Counted from the stretch's first letter, positions 35,133-45,469 are shown. The stretch is 64,000 nt of DNA from Isoetes taiwanensis (GCA_021234155.1 JAJEKV010000038.1:14267559-14331558); one strand, 5' to 3'. Notes: generated from the letters alone by a model not told the origin. Made by a program: numbers and translations.

Positions 35133-35475
35133 TGTTAGAGCCTGAACTCTAACCTTGCAAGAAGGATGAAAAACCCAACAATACAAGCTCAATCTATCAG
35201 AACAAAGCAATGCACAACACAAAGAATCATCATCTCCATAGCTAGATCAATGAATACACACTCTCCCAATACACCGTCCCTTTGCTCTCTCTCTCTCTGC
35301 TCAGATAATACTGCTCATAATGGCTCCACAATGCATACGTGCAAATATCCTGCACGCGTGCATGCGCATACATCACTCCATATACGGTATACTATCACCT
35401 CAATAGTGGTGAATGTGGTGAGTGTGGTGAATGTGGTGCAGGTGATGACTGTGGTGACTGGTAATCACCCCAACA
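35133..35475 (-). repeat. Gypsy 5' LTR
   Basis: 343 bp, one visible difference from the 3' LTR. Confidence 0.93.
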
Positions 35476-35534
35476 ATCACAAACCAAGTCATGACCTACC
35501 GTCCAACGGTATTCCGGGTCATACTTGCCCCCAA

Positions 35535-35607
35535 GGAGACTCGAACTCGAGCCCTGCTCTAATACCAAATGCAACATTCCTAACCGACATGCCCTTAACC
35601 AACTGGG
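35535..35607 (-). promoter_or_regulatory. tRNA-like A and B boxes spanning TRIM LTR and primer site
   Basis: On the minus strand an A-box-like GCCCAGTTGGTTAAGGGC (35607-35591) is followed about 40 bases later by a B-box-like GAGTTCGAGTCTCC (35551-35535). Spacing suits an internal Pol III promoter. The A-box lies inside the LTR, so the left LTR has it too; the B-box is internal and single. Function is inferred. Confidence 0.45.
35551..35567 (-). other. TRIM primer binding site, Met-tRNA type
   Basis: Minus strand TGGTATTAGAGCAGGGC, two bases inside the 5' LTR (35570-35713). One base differs from the usual TGGTATCAGAGC. Confidence 0.8.
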
Positions 35608-35713
35608 CAAAACCGTCTAGACGTTTATGAGTAGTCGCTTCTACCCATTTATGCCGGTGTCTCGGGAACGCACACCAAGATCTACTTGAGCGGTTTCCGA
35701 TGGGTCCGTTACA
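35570..35713 (-). repeat. TRIM 5' LTR
   Basis: 144 bp, a few substitutions from the other LTR. Target duplication GAAAA is at 35714-35718. Confidence 0.92.
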
Positions 35714-36316
35714 GAAAAGCTACTTCGTCCTAAGGTGGCAGTTCTCTAGTGGCAGATTCTTCGTAGATGTCTTTGGGTTAACGTGCTTGTCCACAAGTTT
35801 AACCCTAGAATATTAAATCAGTGTCCAGTATGCAAGCGTGAATCTAAGAACATTGAACATTGTTTTTTTATGTGTGACCACCTCAGACATGTATGGGATT
35901 GGTTGTTCTCTCTTTTTCAAGTTTTACTACCAAGTCAACAAGTGCTCTTGGCAATTTACCCAGGTACTTGGATGGAGTTACAAAGCCAGGCTTTTCATCT
36001 TGCAGCAGGATGGTTGATTTGGACTTCTGGAAAAGATAAAGACTGGTAATCTTCAAGGGTTTGGATGTATCAGATAACCATATTTTCCAAGAATCTCAAG
36101 GTCACATTGCTAAGTCGTACTATTGTTCTTCACTTGCCCTTCATAAGGGGCGATTGAACTTTGAGGAGTATTTAGATGTGCGCTCTTATGCTTAGGCAGG
36201 TTGGTTCACTCGGTGGGCCTCTGCCTATTCGCAAAGATTTTATTCCTGTCTTTGCACTTATACTTGCATTTGACTCTTTGATTAAAAAAGTCTGACGCCT
36301 TTAAACAAAAAAAAAA

Positions 36317-37094
36317 GGGAGCCTTTATCTAAACTATATAATTGTTATAGGCAAGATTCCTTGAGAATATTACTTTTTATTCTTTCTTATTTAATTGACA
36401 CGTTTCTATGTCTGTCCGGGGGAAAAAATCAGGAAATAATAATTTGGGTGAGAGACCCGTTTGGAGGGGGAAAACCGGATAGGCATATCTTTCATCACAA
36501 CAGTATATGAACATTTTGAAAAATATCTAAAGGGCTAGTCGACCACACCAATTTGGTCTGACTACCCATTAATAATAATAAAGGGACCTGCCATAGGAAC
36601 AACCCAAGCCCCTTTAAGATGGCGTAAAATAAGAAAGGCAAATAGGAGGCGACGTGCGAAACTTTATCGCCGGGATGAAAAACCCCGCCCTTTCGGGTTT
36701 TCGAGGAAAACCCTAATGATAAACCTTCGCCCGATGGCTCCAAAGGAAAAGCTCGGGCCATCAAAGTGGAGATCATTGATGAAAAAGTCGAGGAAGCACA
36801 AGACGGAGGTCGCAAATAAGACGATTCCGCTCGAACCCAACACGAGAGCCATAAGAAAGAAACAAATGGCCATGATCACACGAAAAACTTAAAGAAAATG
36901 AACAAAAGCGCATTAGACATTAGAATAGAATAAGAGGAAGTAACTCAAAAAAATTGAGTTCTCCCGGTTGGATGAGATGGCACGAAAAAAAAAGAGCGTA
37001 AAAAGAAGCCGCGTAACTCAAAAATATAAGCCATCACTTGCGGCTCGTGAACCCCCCGGCCCGGTTGGTCCATAACAAATCACAATCCTTCAAT
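36317..37094. other. No gene recognised
   Basis: Starts after the LINE A-tail. Minus-strand frames 36815-36495 and 36879-36664 overlap and lack domains. A block at 36447-36485 (GGTGAGAGACCCGT...) recurs diverged at 37502-37540, so this is part of an unclassified repeat. Confidence 0.4.
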
Positions 37095-37335
37095 AATAGA
37101 AGGGGGCTGGTCCACGCGAGCCCGCAGCGATATAACATCATACAGACAAAACCACATAATCTCTCAAACACGAGAGGGGCTATACACGCGTGCCACGAGA
37201 AATGACAAATACTTCAAAGAATAAAAAGGGGGCTGGTCCGCATGAGCCCGCAGCGACATAACATCATAAAAACAACATAACCTCTCAAAATCTGAGAGGG
37301 GCTGGTCCGCGCGAGCCCAGCGATATAGAATCACA
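37095..37335. repeat. Short tandem-like array of GGGGGCTGGTCCNCGCGAGCCC units
   Basis: Three clear copies (about 37098, 37229 and 37298) and one degenerate copy (about 37184), each followed by AGCGATATA or AGCGACATAACATCAT. Spacers carry small CTCTCA...TGAGAG hairpins. Similar GC-rich palindromic units occur in plant retroelement leaders; the host element is not identified. Confidence 0.75.
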
Positions 37336-37396
37336 AATCAAAATGAAAAAACATGAATGTAAACAACTTAGGGTGGGAAGGGAGGCTGGGACCAAA

Positions 37397-37505
37397 AAGC
37401 TGCTTTGTGAGAAGGCCGATAATGGAGAAAAGAGCCAATAAGCGTATATATAGCCCTCGTCTCTCCCAAAATGGCGATCGGCGGTGTCGAATCGCATGCA
37501 TTTTG
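37397..37505 (+). promoter_or_regulatory. Promoter-like block, copy 1
   Basis: Contains GAGCCAATAAGCG, then TATATATAGCCC, then a CGTCTCTCCC start-like segment and an ATG 20 bases on (a CCAAT-TATA layout). The same block is at 38997-39110. It may be the U3/R part of two diverged LTRs or a duplicated promoter. Confidence 0.5.
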
Positions 37506-38234
37506 GTGAGAGACTTCGTCTGGAGGGAAAACGGCCGATCAAAAGAACTTCCATTTCAAAGCCTAGGGTGATGAGGCAGGGGATATCAAGTCGATTATTG
37601 GCACAAAGGGAAGATGGTGTAGAACAATAGGTAAGGTGGATCTAAAAAGGAAGAAAAGAAAGAGTTAAATACATTAAGGAAAGGGAATAAAGAACAATTC
37701 ATCAAGAAAAAAAGTCAACACTAGGCTTAGGTGCTACCAATATAAGTTCAAGAGCAAAACCAAGTTTGAGGTGTTATAAACATAATAGACTATAACAATC
37801 TAAGTAGACTATTTAAAGCGGCCTCGATAGTAAAACCAACTAGTATCAACTAGTATAAGCGAACAATAGTAAGGAACAATATCTAAATCTGATCGATGGT
37901 GTCAAGCATGCATTGGGTGAAAAATATCACGTTACTATATCCTAAGTTGGTAACAAACGTAATAAAAAAGACAAGGCACATTAGAAAAATATAAACAAAA
38001 GAATAGAAACAAATGTATTCAAAAAGAAAAGGAAAATAGAAACAAATATACTCGAAAAGAAAACATATTCGAAAGGAAATAGAAATGAATGTACTTAAAA
38101 GAAAATAAACTATGTCAACACACGAATTTCAACCCATCACCACAAGTTAAAGAGCATTGCATGCCAACCATTATTACCCATAAGCATTAATAATAAGCGG
38201 TTCACGTTCTATATATGTTATTCGAGTAGCGGAG
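37506..38234. other. No gene recognised
   Basis: A-rich sequence with repeated GAAAAG and ATAGAAACAAAT phrases; no coding signal. Confidence 0.45.
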
Positions 38235-38335
38235 GATGCAAAAAGCATGCAATTCGACAAAAAAGCGGAGCATGCAAAAAGCATACAAAAAGCATGCATG
38301 CAAAGCGGAGCATGCAAAGAAGCATGCGAAAGGGA
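38235..38335. repeat. GCATGC-rich imperfect repeat
   Basis: GCATGC occurs at least six times in 100 bp, mostly as AGCATGCAAA units about 16-22 bp apart, with GCGGAGCATGCAAA three times. CATGCA is the RY motif bound by plant B3 factors. A regulatory role is only a possibility. Confidence 0.75.
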
Positions 38336-38996
38336 AAGCAGGGGAAAGGCGAATTCGAGAAAATATACTTGGTAGGAACAAGCGAGGGGATTGGCGGACA
38401 GCGGATGTGTTTAAGAGGAAGAAGTTTGATGGGAAGCCTTGATAGTACAAGCGTGGGATACAACGGGGAAAAACATGAAAAAGCATGAAAAAATAGGCCT
38501 ACAAGTAGTCAGGACATAGCTATATTACAATTACAGAGAAAGAAGGAGATGATGATCTGATCAAAGCATATGAGATAACGAAATTTTGATTTGGATTTAG
38601 ATTCACAGTGATAAACCTGGTGTCAAATTCAGAGAAAAACATACAATCCTAATTGAATAACAGGATAGAGAATGAAAAACCCTACAATAACGAATATGAA
38701 GATGTTATGGTGATGCAATCAAAATAGCTATAGAACAAGAAGCAGCAAGTGATGCGTGACACAAGCCAGCGGAAGGCGGCAGACCCACAATTGCTAACCA
38801 AAGATTTCTCATCGAGATAAAAAACATGTTAGAGATAGAAAAAAAATTAAGAAGCATCGCTAAACACCCAGAGAAAAGAATGAACTCAAAAGATTAGGTG
38901 CTACCACCACACCAAGAGAAGCATCGAGCGTCATAACGAGAAAAGCTAACATGGCAAATCTCCAACGAACAAGAGGAATGAAAGTGGGCGAGACCA

Positions 38997-39110
38997 AAAG
39001 CTATTTGTGAGAAGGCGGCCGATAATGGAGAAAGAGCCAATAGCGTATATATAACCGTCTCTCCCAAAATGGCGATCCGGCGGTGTCGAATCGCATGCAT
39101 TGCATCAAAA
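38997..39110 (+). promoter_or_regulatory. Promoter-like block, copy 2
   Basis: Same CCAAT-TATATATA-CGTCTCTCCC-ATGGCGATC layout as 37397-37505, same orientation, 1.6 kb away. Differences are mainly small indels next to G/C triplets. Confidence 0.5.
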
Positions 39111-40770
39111 ATTGAAAAATTAGAAGAAGCCTACTTTTCGCGCACTCTTTGGAGATGGCTTCTAATCCTTAGTTTGCTAGGTTTGGTGCAAAAGGTAAGG
39201 ACGCCGTTGTTGAATCAAGCGGATGCCCGGTTCCGGTTCTAAAATCTCACGAAAATTTGGCCCGACCCTCCTAATCCGCCCAATCCACTTTGCGGATCCT
39301 TGGCCCGAGCTTCGTGCGGAGCTTGCTGACCTATATCACGATCCAAAACGGTTTCATTCATGGGCCGGGCTGGGATGAATTTCTTCTTTTGGGTTTGGCT
39401 CGGAAGCTCCGGAGGTGAAGATTTGCAGCCTTGTGGGCGAAACTAACGAGGGTCTTTGCGGATTCGAGGCTCGGGAGGAGAAAAATAATCTAGAAATCTT
39501 TGCTTCTCTTGCCGGTTCAAGAGATTAGGATGCCAAAATCTTGGATTTAGCATAAGAAATCGTCGAATTGAGGGGCTATAGTAAGCCTTGATGGGGCGTA
39601 ATTTATTCAAGCGGATTGAAGAGAAGGGCGCCGGAATGCACGTGAGAAAATGCTCTACTTAAGCAAAAAATTTGGTAATGGCTAAGCTAAGCTGTAGCGT
39701 AGCTCATGCAAAAGAGACTTGCTGGCATCAGAATCGGACCAAATTTTGCCTCCACCAACTTCTTCTTGTGACAGCGGTGTGACTAGGTAAGGATTATGGC
39801 ATCAGCCCACCTCCGGCATGGCCCCCATTTTGAATGAACCCTTCTATTTTTTAGCCTTTAGATTGCCGGATCTTCCTACCCATTATGTTTTTTTTTTTCC
39901 ATTCATCTCAAGCGGTTTTGCTGTTTGTGTAGTTGTTCTTTGGATTTACGGCTTGGACTTGGCCATATGAAGGATTTGCGCCGCATAGGTCTGTTTTGAG
40001 CTTGCTTGTGCCTCCTTATCGTACTTTAAGTTGTTTAGTTTCCTTCTTTCCATTTTCGAATTGTTAAAGACCATTGTTTTTTGATCTATCGTGACACAAC
40101 CGTGACACAACCGACATTCGTTGCCACATCATCAAGCAATCTAGATATATTAATACATTGAAATCCATAGAATGCAGAATCCTGGATGCGGATTTTCAAA
40201 ATTTGGGCCCCGTGATCTCTGAAATAGGATCTCACAAACTATCAAGAGTTGCTCTATCTTCTGTCCAGGATTTTGCTTAAGAAAAACATATTAGGTAGCA
40301 GTCATCAAGTGTGAAACTAACGAAATTGTGACGAGCCTGCCGAGTTGACCCTCCGGGCAACTCGGGATCTTGTCCGACTTACGACTAGATTTATGCACAG
40401 GTGAATTCAGGTGAAGAATTGAATCTTCCTTTGCAATTAAAATCCACAGTTTATGCTCAACAGACAACACTGCTCATGCATTCAACATATTCATAAGCTT
40501 AATATATTATAATCTCGCGTTGAGCAAATCAAACAACTCAAATCCCTTCTGGAGCTCCTCTCTTGCAAAAACTCCTCACGTACCACCAAAAGCCCTCTTC
40601 TACAATTTTTCTTTTTATAGTTTGCTTATGTAGATTATGTACAAATACTTGTACAATACGGGTCCTCCCAGGACCATTACAGAAATACTCATTTACCAAA
40701 GGAATACTCGACTATTCTACATGAAATGCTCATCTACCAAAGGAATACTCGCCTATCTATGCACAAGGGA
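39111..40770. other. No gene recognised
   Basis: No open frame with a domain. Short direct repeats are present: GTGACACAACC twice near 40090 and CTACCAAAGGAATACTCG twice near 40700-40750. Confidence 0.4.
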
Positions 40771-40794
40771 GTAGGGAAAGAGAAATGTTCGCGG
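40771..40794 (-). mobile_element. Partial CACTA-like subterminal sequence cut by the copia insertion
   Basis: GTAGGGAAAGAGAAATGTTCGCGG resembles the bases just inside the CACTA-like terminus at 14812-14838 (ATAGGGAAG...AAATGTTCGCGGCGG). It stops exactly where the copia LTR begins, as if the copia element landed in the transposon end. Confidence 0.4.
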
Positions 40795-41007
40795 TGATGA
40801 GATTTCAGCTTTAATATCTAGCATAATAACAGGGGGTTACTTTTAGATTTTTATACGTTTTTTCAAATGGTTTTTCTATGATTTCATTGTTGTATTCGTT
40901 GAGGTGTACTAAATAGTATTTCTAGAGTGCACCCTTTATGGGCCGTTGATTTTCGTTGGTTGGAACAATCCGAGGGTTGTCGTCTTTCTCTGCATGTCTT
41001 TGTGCAT

Positions 41008-41136
41008 GAACAATGCGCATATGTATGCATGTGCATGTGCACGTGCATGTGCATGTGTATGCATGTGCATGTGTACTGTGCATGTGCAAGTGCAAGTTCA
41101 TGTGTGTGTGTGCATGTGTGCATGCATGTGTACTGC
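41008..41136. repeat. Alternating TGCATG/TGTGTG run
   Basis: About 130 bp of alternating purine-pyrimidine sequence (GTGCATGTGCATGTGTATGC...). Such sequence can form Z-DNA. It creates open frames of Cys, Met, Val and His repeats in all frames. Confidence 0.9.
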
Positions 41137-41639
41137 CCTCTTGGATTCTTGTTCTTGGGAGTGGATTTTTGCTACCACGATGTGGATTTTTTGCTCACAC
41201 TTACAAAGGTATTTGTTTTTTAATGTTTCTTGATTAGCATAACGGTTTTTTACAAGGTATTGTTTTCGGTTCTACAATGTAGTCTTTTTGCAAAACTCGC
41301 CTTTGTCTCCTTCCCTTTAGCTATTCTAAGATTTTCTTTGTAGATTCAAAAAGAGTTTAGAGTTTAGGCCCTCTGTTTGCTTTTCAACTCTTGGATATTC
41401 TCGGCTTTGCCGGATTGTTCATAGCACCCGACATTTAGCTTCAATCAACAAAGCGGATTCTTGTGCACACAACATGCGGATTATTCCGCCCTTTTACGAA
41501 TCATGCAGATTAGTCAAGCGGTGGCCACAAGAATGCATTTATATTGTAGGTTTGGAACTTTAATCGAACCAGAAAGTGAATCATGCATTATCTTTAAGCT
41601 AGAGATGGACCATCCAAAATCACATGGATTGTTAAACAA

Positions 41640-42007
41640 TAGTTTCATTGTGAAAGAGGAATAGCTGTAGCTGAAGTAACAATATGTGGAACGCTAACTG
41701 AGCAAGCTTGCTTCAAAACCTCTACCCTTGATCTTGCTTCACCGACCGATTCTGAGGAGACCTACTCCACATCACCAACCGGCTGATTCTCTTCACTTGT
41801 TAAACCAAAGCCAGGCAACCCGTGAGAAAGTATTACTGGTTCTTTATGAACCTCACCAATTGTTACTGCAGATAACGTCATGCAATGGTTTGTGAATAAA
41901 ACATTATCAATGTCAAAAGCTTTTATTTGATTCAATTTTATTTGCGGGAACATAAATGGTAAATAAATTTCTTTGCATTTAATCAATTTTGGGTTGTTCA
42001 TCCTCAC
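41640..42007 (-). pseudogene. Captured coding fragment, family unknown
   Basis: An 81-codon open frame from ATG 42007 to 41762 and similar-looking codons further on to about 41640 without a stop in one frame. Composition is protein-like: a basic Asn-Pro-Lys-Leu-Ile-Lys-Cys start, a hydrophobic Tyr-Leu-Pro-Phe-Met-Phe-Pro segment and an acidic tail. It lies just inside the long inverted repeat, as captured gene pieces do in Pack-type transposons. No domain recognised. Confidence 0.35.
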
Positions 42008-42013
42008 TATAAA

Positions 42014-42780
42014 ATCTGAGAGAGTTTGTGGTGTAATTAGATTACAAGTGTTTCTCGTGGTATTACATGCATAAGTGTTAAAGTTAGTGCATTGAAGTTA
42101 TGCCATCCTTAATGCCCAAAGGCCTTTATTAGGGGCGAAGGGCCCCAAATTTTTTAGTAATATATAGCATAATAACAACCAACACATCATTACAATCAAC
42201 ATTAATTAACACAAACCATTACATTCAATACATTTAAATTAACATCCCCTAAAACCCCTTTGGTTTGGGTGCATATTCACGGGGGTTACGTGAGGGGCGG
42301 AGAGCCCCTAAAAACTTACAATACATGTACAAAATTAACACCATTAAGTACATTCCCTTAGACCTTATAGTATTTTGCAAAACTCAATATCTGATTATAC
42401 AAAAACTTGTACATGCATACCCCACAAACGAGGATCGCTATGTACGGTCTAGATCAAGGAATATAGGGCAAATATGCCTATCCGACAGCTCTCGATGCCT
42501 GGAGTAACCCCCCGTGTGAATATGCACCCAAACCATAGGGGGTTTTAGGGGGATGTTAATTTAAATGTATTGAATGTAATGGTTTGTGTTAATTAATGTT
42601 GATTGTAATGATGTGTTGGTTGTTATTATGCTATATATTACTAAAAAAAATTTGGGCCCTTCGGGCCCTAATAAAGGCCTTTGGGCATTAAGGATGGCAT
42701 AACTTCACGTACCAACTTTAACACTTATGCATGTAATACCACGAGAAACACTTGTAATCTAATTACACCACAAACTCTCT
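42014..42780. mobile_element. Long inverted-repeat element (foldback or MULE-like), arms ~275 bp
   Basis: Left arm (42014-42292) and right arm (42505-42780) are near-identical reverse complements, starting GAGAGTTTGTGGTGTAATTAG at the outer ends, with a spacer of about 210 bp. Long terminal inverted repeats beginning with G and lacking coding fit Mutator-like or foldback elements. No 9-bp target duplication was found. Transcription would give a long hairpin RNA. Confidence 0.85.
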
Positions 42781-43579
42781 GCACTCATGAGAAGCAGTGG
42801 CAGTGAATGCATCTAGGGAGTAAGGGAGCAGATCATGTTCTTAGTTGACACACAAGTTGCAGAAGGTTGTAAGATATGTTGCACAAAGACTTGAACTGAT
42901 GTGTTAGCCTATGAGAAGCAGTGGCAGTAGGCCTGACAACCTTGTGCATTATGTGTTTATCTGAGGTGCACACTTTGAGTATAGTTTGCTAGTTCAATGC
43001 TCAATGGGAAATACTTGTTGTATAAGGGAAACCTAATGTATGACTAAGGTTGCAGCATTTAAATTGAAAAATAAGTTCCAATGGTTCGAGAGCTTTATCC
43101 TAATGATGTTCCTGTGGGATATTTCGACAACAGCTTATTTTCAAAGCTTGTCCTGTGGGATATATGAAAACGTAGAAGAAAGCTCAGATAGGAAAGTAGA
43201 TCGGCTCCTTAACCGCCGGAATCATGACTACAAAGGGAATACTCAATGAGAACAGTGGTAAACGGTGAAATGTGGTGATCGATCCGGCTCAGATGGGAGG
43301 AAATGCTCAGTCAACAGAGCTACAGTAATCGAGTCAATGCTCGAGGAACAGTAATCATACTTCATTGTTAAAGGTTTAAATATTTAAGGGTCTATTGTCT
43401 ATGAACCATTGTGGTTTTATACTTGTGCTACCTAGTGGAGATTAGGGACCATATTGTGGCTCTCTACTAGATCATCATATGCACTATATGTACTCAAGTA
43501 TTTGTGAATTGCAAAAATCTTGCTAGACATTACATTCATACATTGGTGATAATCATATTATTGACTCAAAATCTATCAG

Positions 43580-43592
43580 TGGTATCAGAGCC
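43580..43592 (+). other. Copia primer binding site, Met-tRNA type
   Basis: TGGTATCAGAGCC one base after the 5' LTR end at 43578. Confidence 0.92.
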
Positions 43593-43601
43593 ATCTCAAT
43601 C

Positions 43602-43733
43602 ATGTCTAGCAGATTTGGAGCAAGTTTGCTCAACACCATAGACGTATACAAAGGTGGTCCAGGATTTCAAATATGGAAGGATGCCATAATGCATGTTGCG
43701 GATGTGGAGGAGCTACGGGGAGGTGGTTGATCC
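43602..43733 (+). pseudogene. Copia gag, N-terminal piece
   Basis: Start ATG at 43602, ten bases after the primer site. It encodes Met-Ser-Ser-Arg-Phe-Gly..., then Phe-Gln-Ile-Trp-Lys, the Trp motif near the start of plant copia gag, and runs into a stop at 43731-43733. Gag continues at about 55270 after the nested element. The GC-rich stretch 43720-43876 between does not read as gag. Confidence 0.7.
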
Positions 43734-43876
43734 TAATAGCTCGGTGGCGGCCGGATGTGCTAACTAGAACGGCTTCAACCGGTTCAATGGCGGGGCTGCG
43801 CAGTGGTCAATCTGCGAGGGGAAGCACGGAGGCTGGTAGTGGGCTCGGGAGGCTGCAGTGCGAGGCTCGGGGAACT

Positions 43877-45469
43877 TGTGGCGTCCCCTACTCATATACG
43901 GTGCACTCACCGTGGTATACAAGCAGAGTTCATCCCCATACCGGCTCCATGCTAATATAGGGCCCTCCACGTATCACACGCAACCTTGAAAAGAGTTCGG
44001 TGGGAAGAATGAAGGGTCCTTTACCTGTCTCCCTCGGGGGCCTACCTAGGCTGCGAAGCGTAAACATACATGTCAGTAGTACATACATCAACATCATATG
44101 ACCATCACGAAGGATGGTCCTCCACATATCTGCATAGACAAAGATCAGCACATCACATAGGGAATCCTACCCAAGGCTCAGACTCAAAGGGATGGTACGG
44201 CGGCTTGGGTCTCGAGTTCATTGCATGGAATTCATGGCAATGGATTTGGCTAGTATAAGAACATGGCATAGGGTTGTCCACTCCATCCGCCCCTCCCTGT
44301 GCACACTTTGCGAGTAAGTATTGAAAAGTGTCGGGACTGGTCAGCCGCCGGGATGCATAGCCAAAAGGGCTACTCACGGGGTCATCATCCCGGTTCGATG
44401 GGGCGGTAGGGATCACTCCCTCCAGAGATCTACATGCTGACTCAAGGTGACTAGAGGGCCCTTTGCCGTGATTCGAGTGAACCCACCTGGAAAGTCATGA
44501 ACACCACTTCACGGGTGTCGAGCCCATGCCTTACCCACACTCGGTGGTAAGCCATTAGACCTAGTCACAATGATCCCGGTAGGCCTTACACACCGGAGGG
44601 ATCGTTCAAGAGTCGAACACCACGAACCTCCTTCTTAGCCCGGTCGGTCCCCTTCACCCACAACCCGGGTGTGGTTCTTGTACCTAAAGGCGAATCTATG
44701 GTGTGCTAGAGAGGCTAATCTAGGAGCATCTACTACCAAGCTTGAAGTCTCTACCCCCTTCCCAATACAAGGAGTTCACAGGAGATACATCATCCATATA
44801 CATCACAGAAGAACTAAAGAACATAGATCTAATCTATATCATAGAGTTAGGTTCTTTAGTTAGAGTCTGGTATCTACTCATCTAGAGATCTAGATAGCTG
44901 CTAAAGGCGATTTAATAGGCTAAACCTTTGATACAATATTTGGAAAGCGGTTTAGACCATTAAATCGACTACATACCCCGATCCATGAGTTGCTCCTCGA
45001 CACGAGTTCGACCATCCCACCTTACCTTTTCGAATCAAGGGAAACTAATGGTGCCATTCTCTCGAGGGCAGTGCGGGAGGCGGTTTTGACTCATAGAGCA
45101 GCCAAAGCGAGCTCTAAAACCCTAGGAGCGAAAATGGGCAAGTTAGGGTTCTTCTACTTAAATAGGCAAGGGTTGGGACTTAGGGTTTCCAATTATCCCT
45201 TTAGGCATGTGGGATAATTGGAAATGGGCCCACTTGCCTTTAATGGCTAGGTGGCCAAATGTGCCTACATGGAAATGTGTGCACCTTAATAAATGTGCAT
45301 GTGCACATTAATAAGAAGTGCACATACCTAGCAAGTTGCCCCCTAGGGCTACTCACACCGCTACACGCGTCAGGCGTACCGCGTCGGTTGGGTGGGGTGT
45401 CTGGCGTGACGAGACAAGCGACAAGATTATCGTCCCGGGACCAGATATCTTTGTCTTTGGAACGCCACA
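43877..45469 (-). repeat. Family B 3' LTR
   Basis: 1593 bp, TGTGGCG to CGCCACA. It differs from the other LTR at many short clusters next to CAG, CTG, CCG or CGG. Confidence 0.85.

Larger units (their letters stand above)
28400..35475 (-). mobile_element. Ty3/gypsy LTR retrotransposon inserted in the TRIM
   Basis: Two 343-bp LTRs (28400-28742 and 35133-35475; TGTTAGAGCC to CCCCAACA) are flanked by ATCAC at 28395-28399 and 35476-35480. I found one difference between the LTRs (28622 T, 35355 C), so the insertion is young. Minus-strand domain order is gag, PR, RT, RNase H, INT, which is the gypsy order. Coding is broken into many frames despite the young LTRs. A non-tRNA-Met primer site adjoins the 5' LTR. 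No polypurine tract adjoins the 3' LTR; the nearest purine run (AGGAGGG) is about 105 bp inside. Confidence 0.93.
28217..35713 (-). mobile_element. TRIM retrotransposon, split by a gypsy insertion
   Basis: Two 144-bp LTRs (28217-28360 and 35570-35713) begin TGTAACG or TGCAACA and end CGTTACA on the plus strand. GAAAA flanks the pair on both sides. Without the gypsy insertion the element is about 416 bp. In minus orientation it has a primer site TGGTATTAGAGC beside the right LTR and a polypurine tract TGTGGGAGAGAT beside the left LTR, so it is a complete terminal-repeat retrotransposon in miniature, moved by enzymes of another element. A-box-like and B-box-like tRNA motifs overlap the LTR and primer site. 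Confidence 0.9.
26490..36316 (+). pseudogene. LINE (non-LTR) retrotransposon relic, C-terminal RT region, split by insertions
   Basis: Three plus-strand pieces form one decayed LINE ORF2 tail: 26490-26874, 27766-28216 and 35719-36316. The first carries Lys-Ile-Ala-Trp-Ser-Lys-Cys and Lys-Phe-Ala-Gly-Gly-Leu, the plant LINE region after the RT core. The second has Ser-Val-Tyr-Lys-Leu-Leu. The third has Cys-Pro-Val-Cys-Lys-Arg-Glu-Ser with a following His-Cys and Cys-Asp-His, the zinc-binding zf-RVT module. Removing the TRIM and one GAAAA copy keeps the frame across that break. Stops remain, so it is dead. It ends in an A-rich tail at 36303-36316, as LINEs do. Confidence 0.8.
40814..42780. mobile_element. 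2.0-kb insertion in the copia 5' LTR
   Basis: Absent from the 3' LTR (insertion point 59284-59297). It contains a TGCATG-rich run, a minus-strand coding-like fragment and, at its right end, a long inverted repeat. I found no clear target duplication or terminal repeat for the whole insert. It may be several events. Confidence 0.75.
40795..43578 (+). repeat. Copia 5' LTR, interrupted
   Basis: Two segments, 40795-40813 and 42781-43578 (about 817 bp together). The outer ends are inverted, TGAT and ATCA. Compared with the 3' LTR, about 14 bp are missing at the interruption. Confidence 0.85.

Noticed and set aside
40884-41237. Cys/Met/His repeat open frames
   Set aside because: Produced by the alternating TGCATG run.
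43720-43876. GC-rich segment as a gag continuation
   Set aside because: Frame from the gag start stops at 43731 and no gag motif follows; origin left open.
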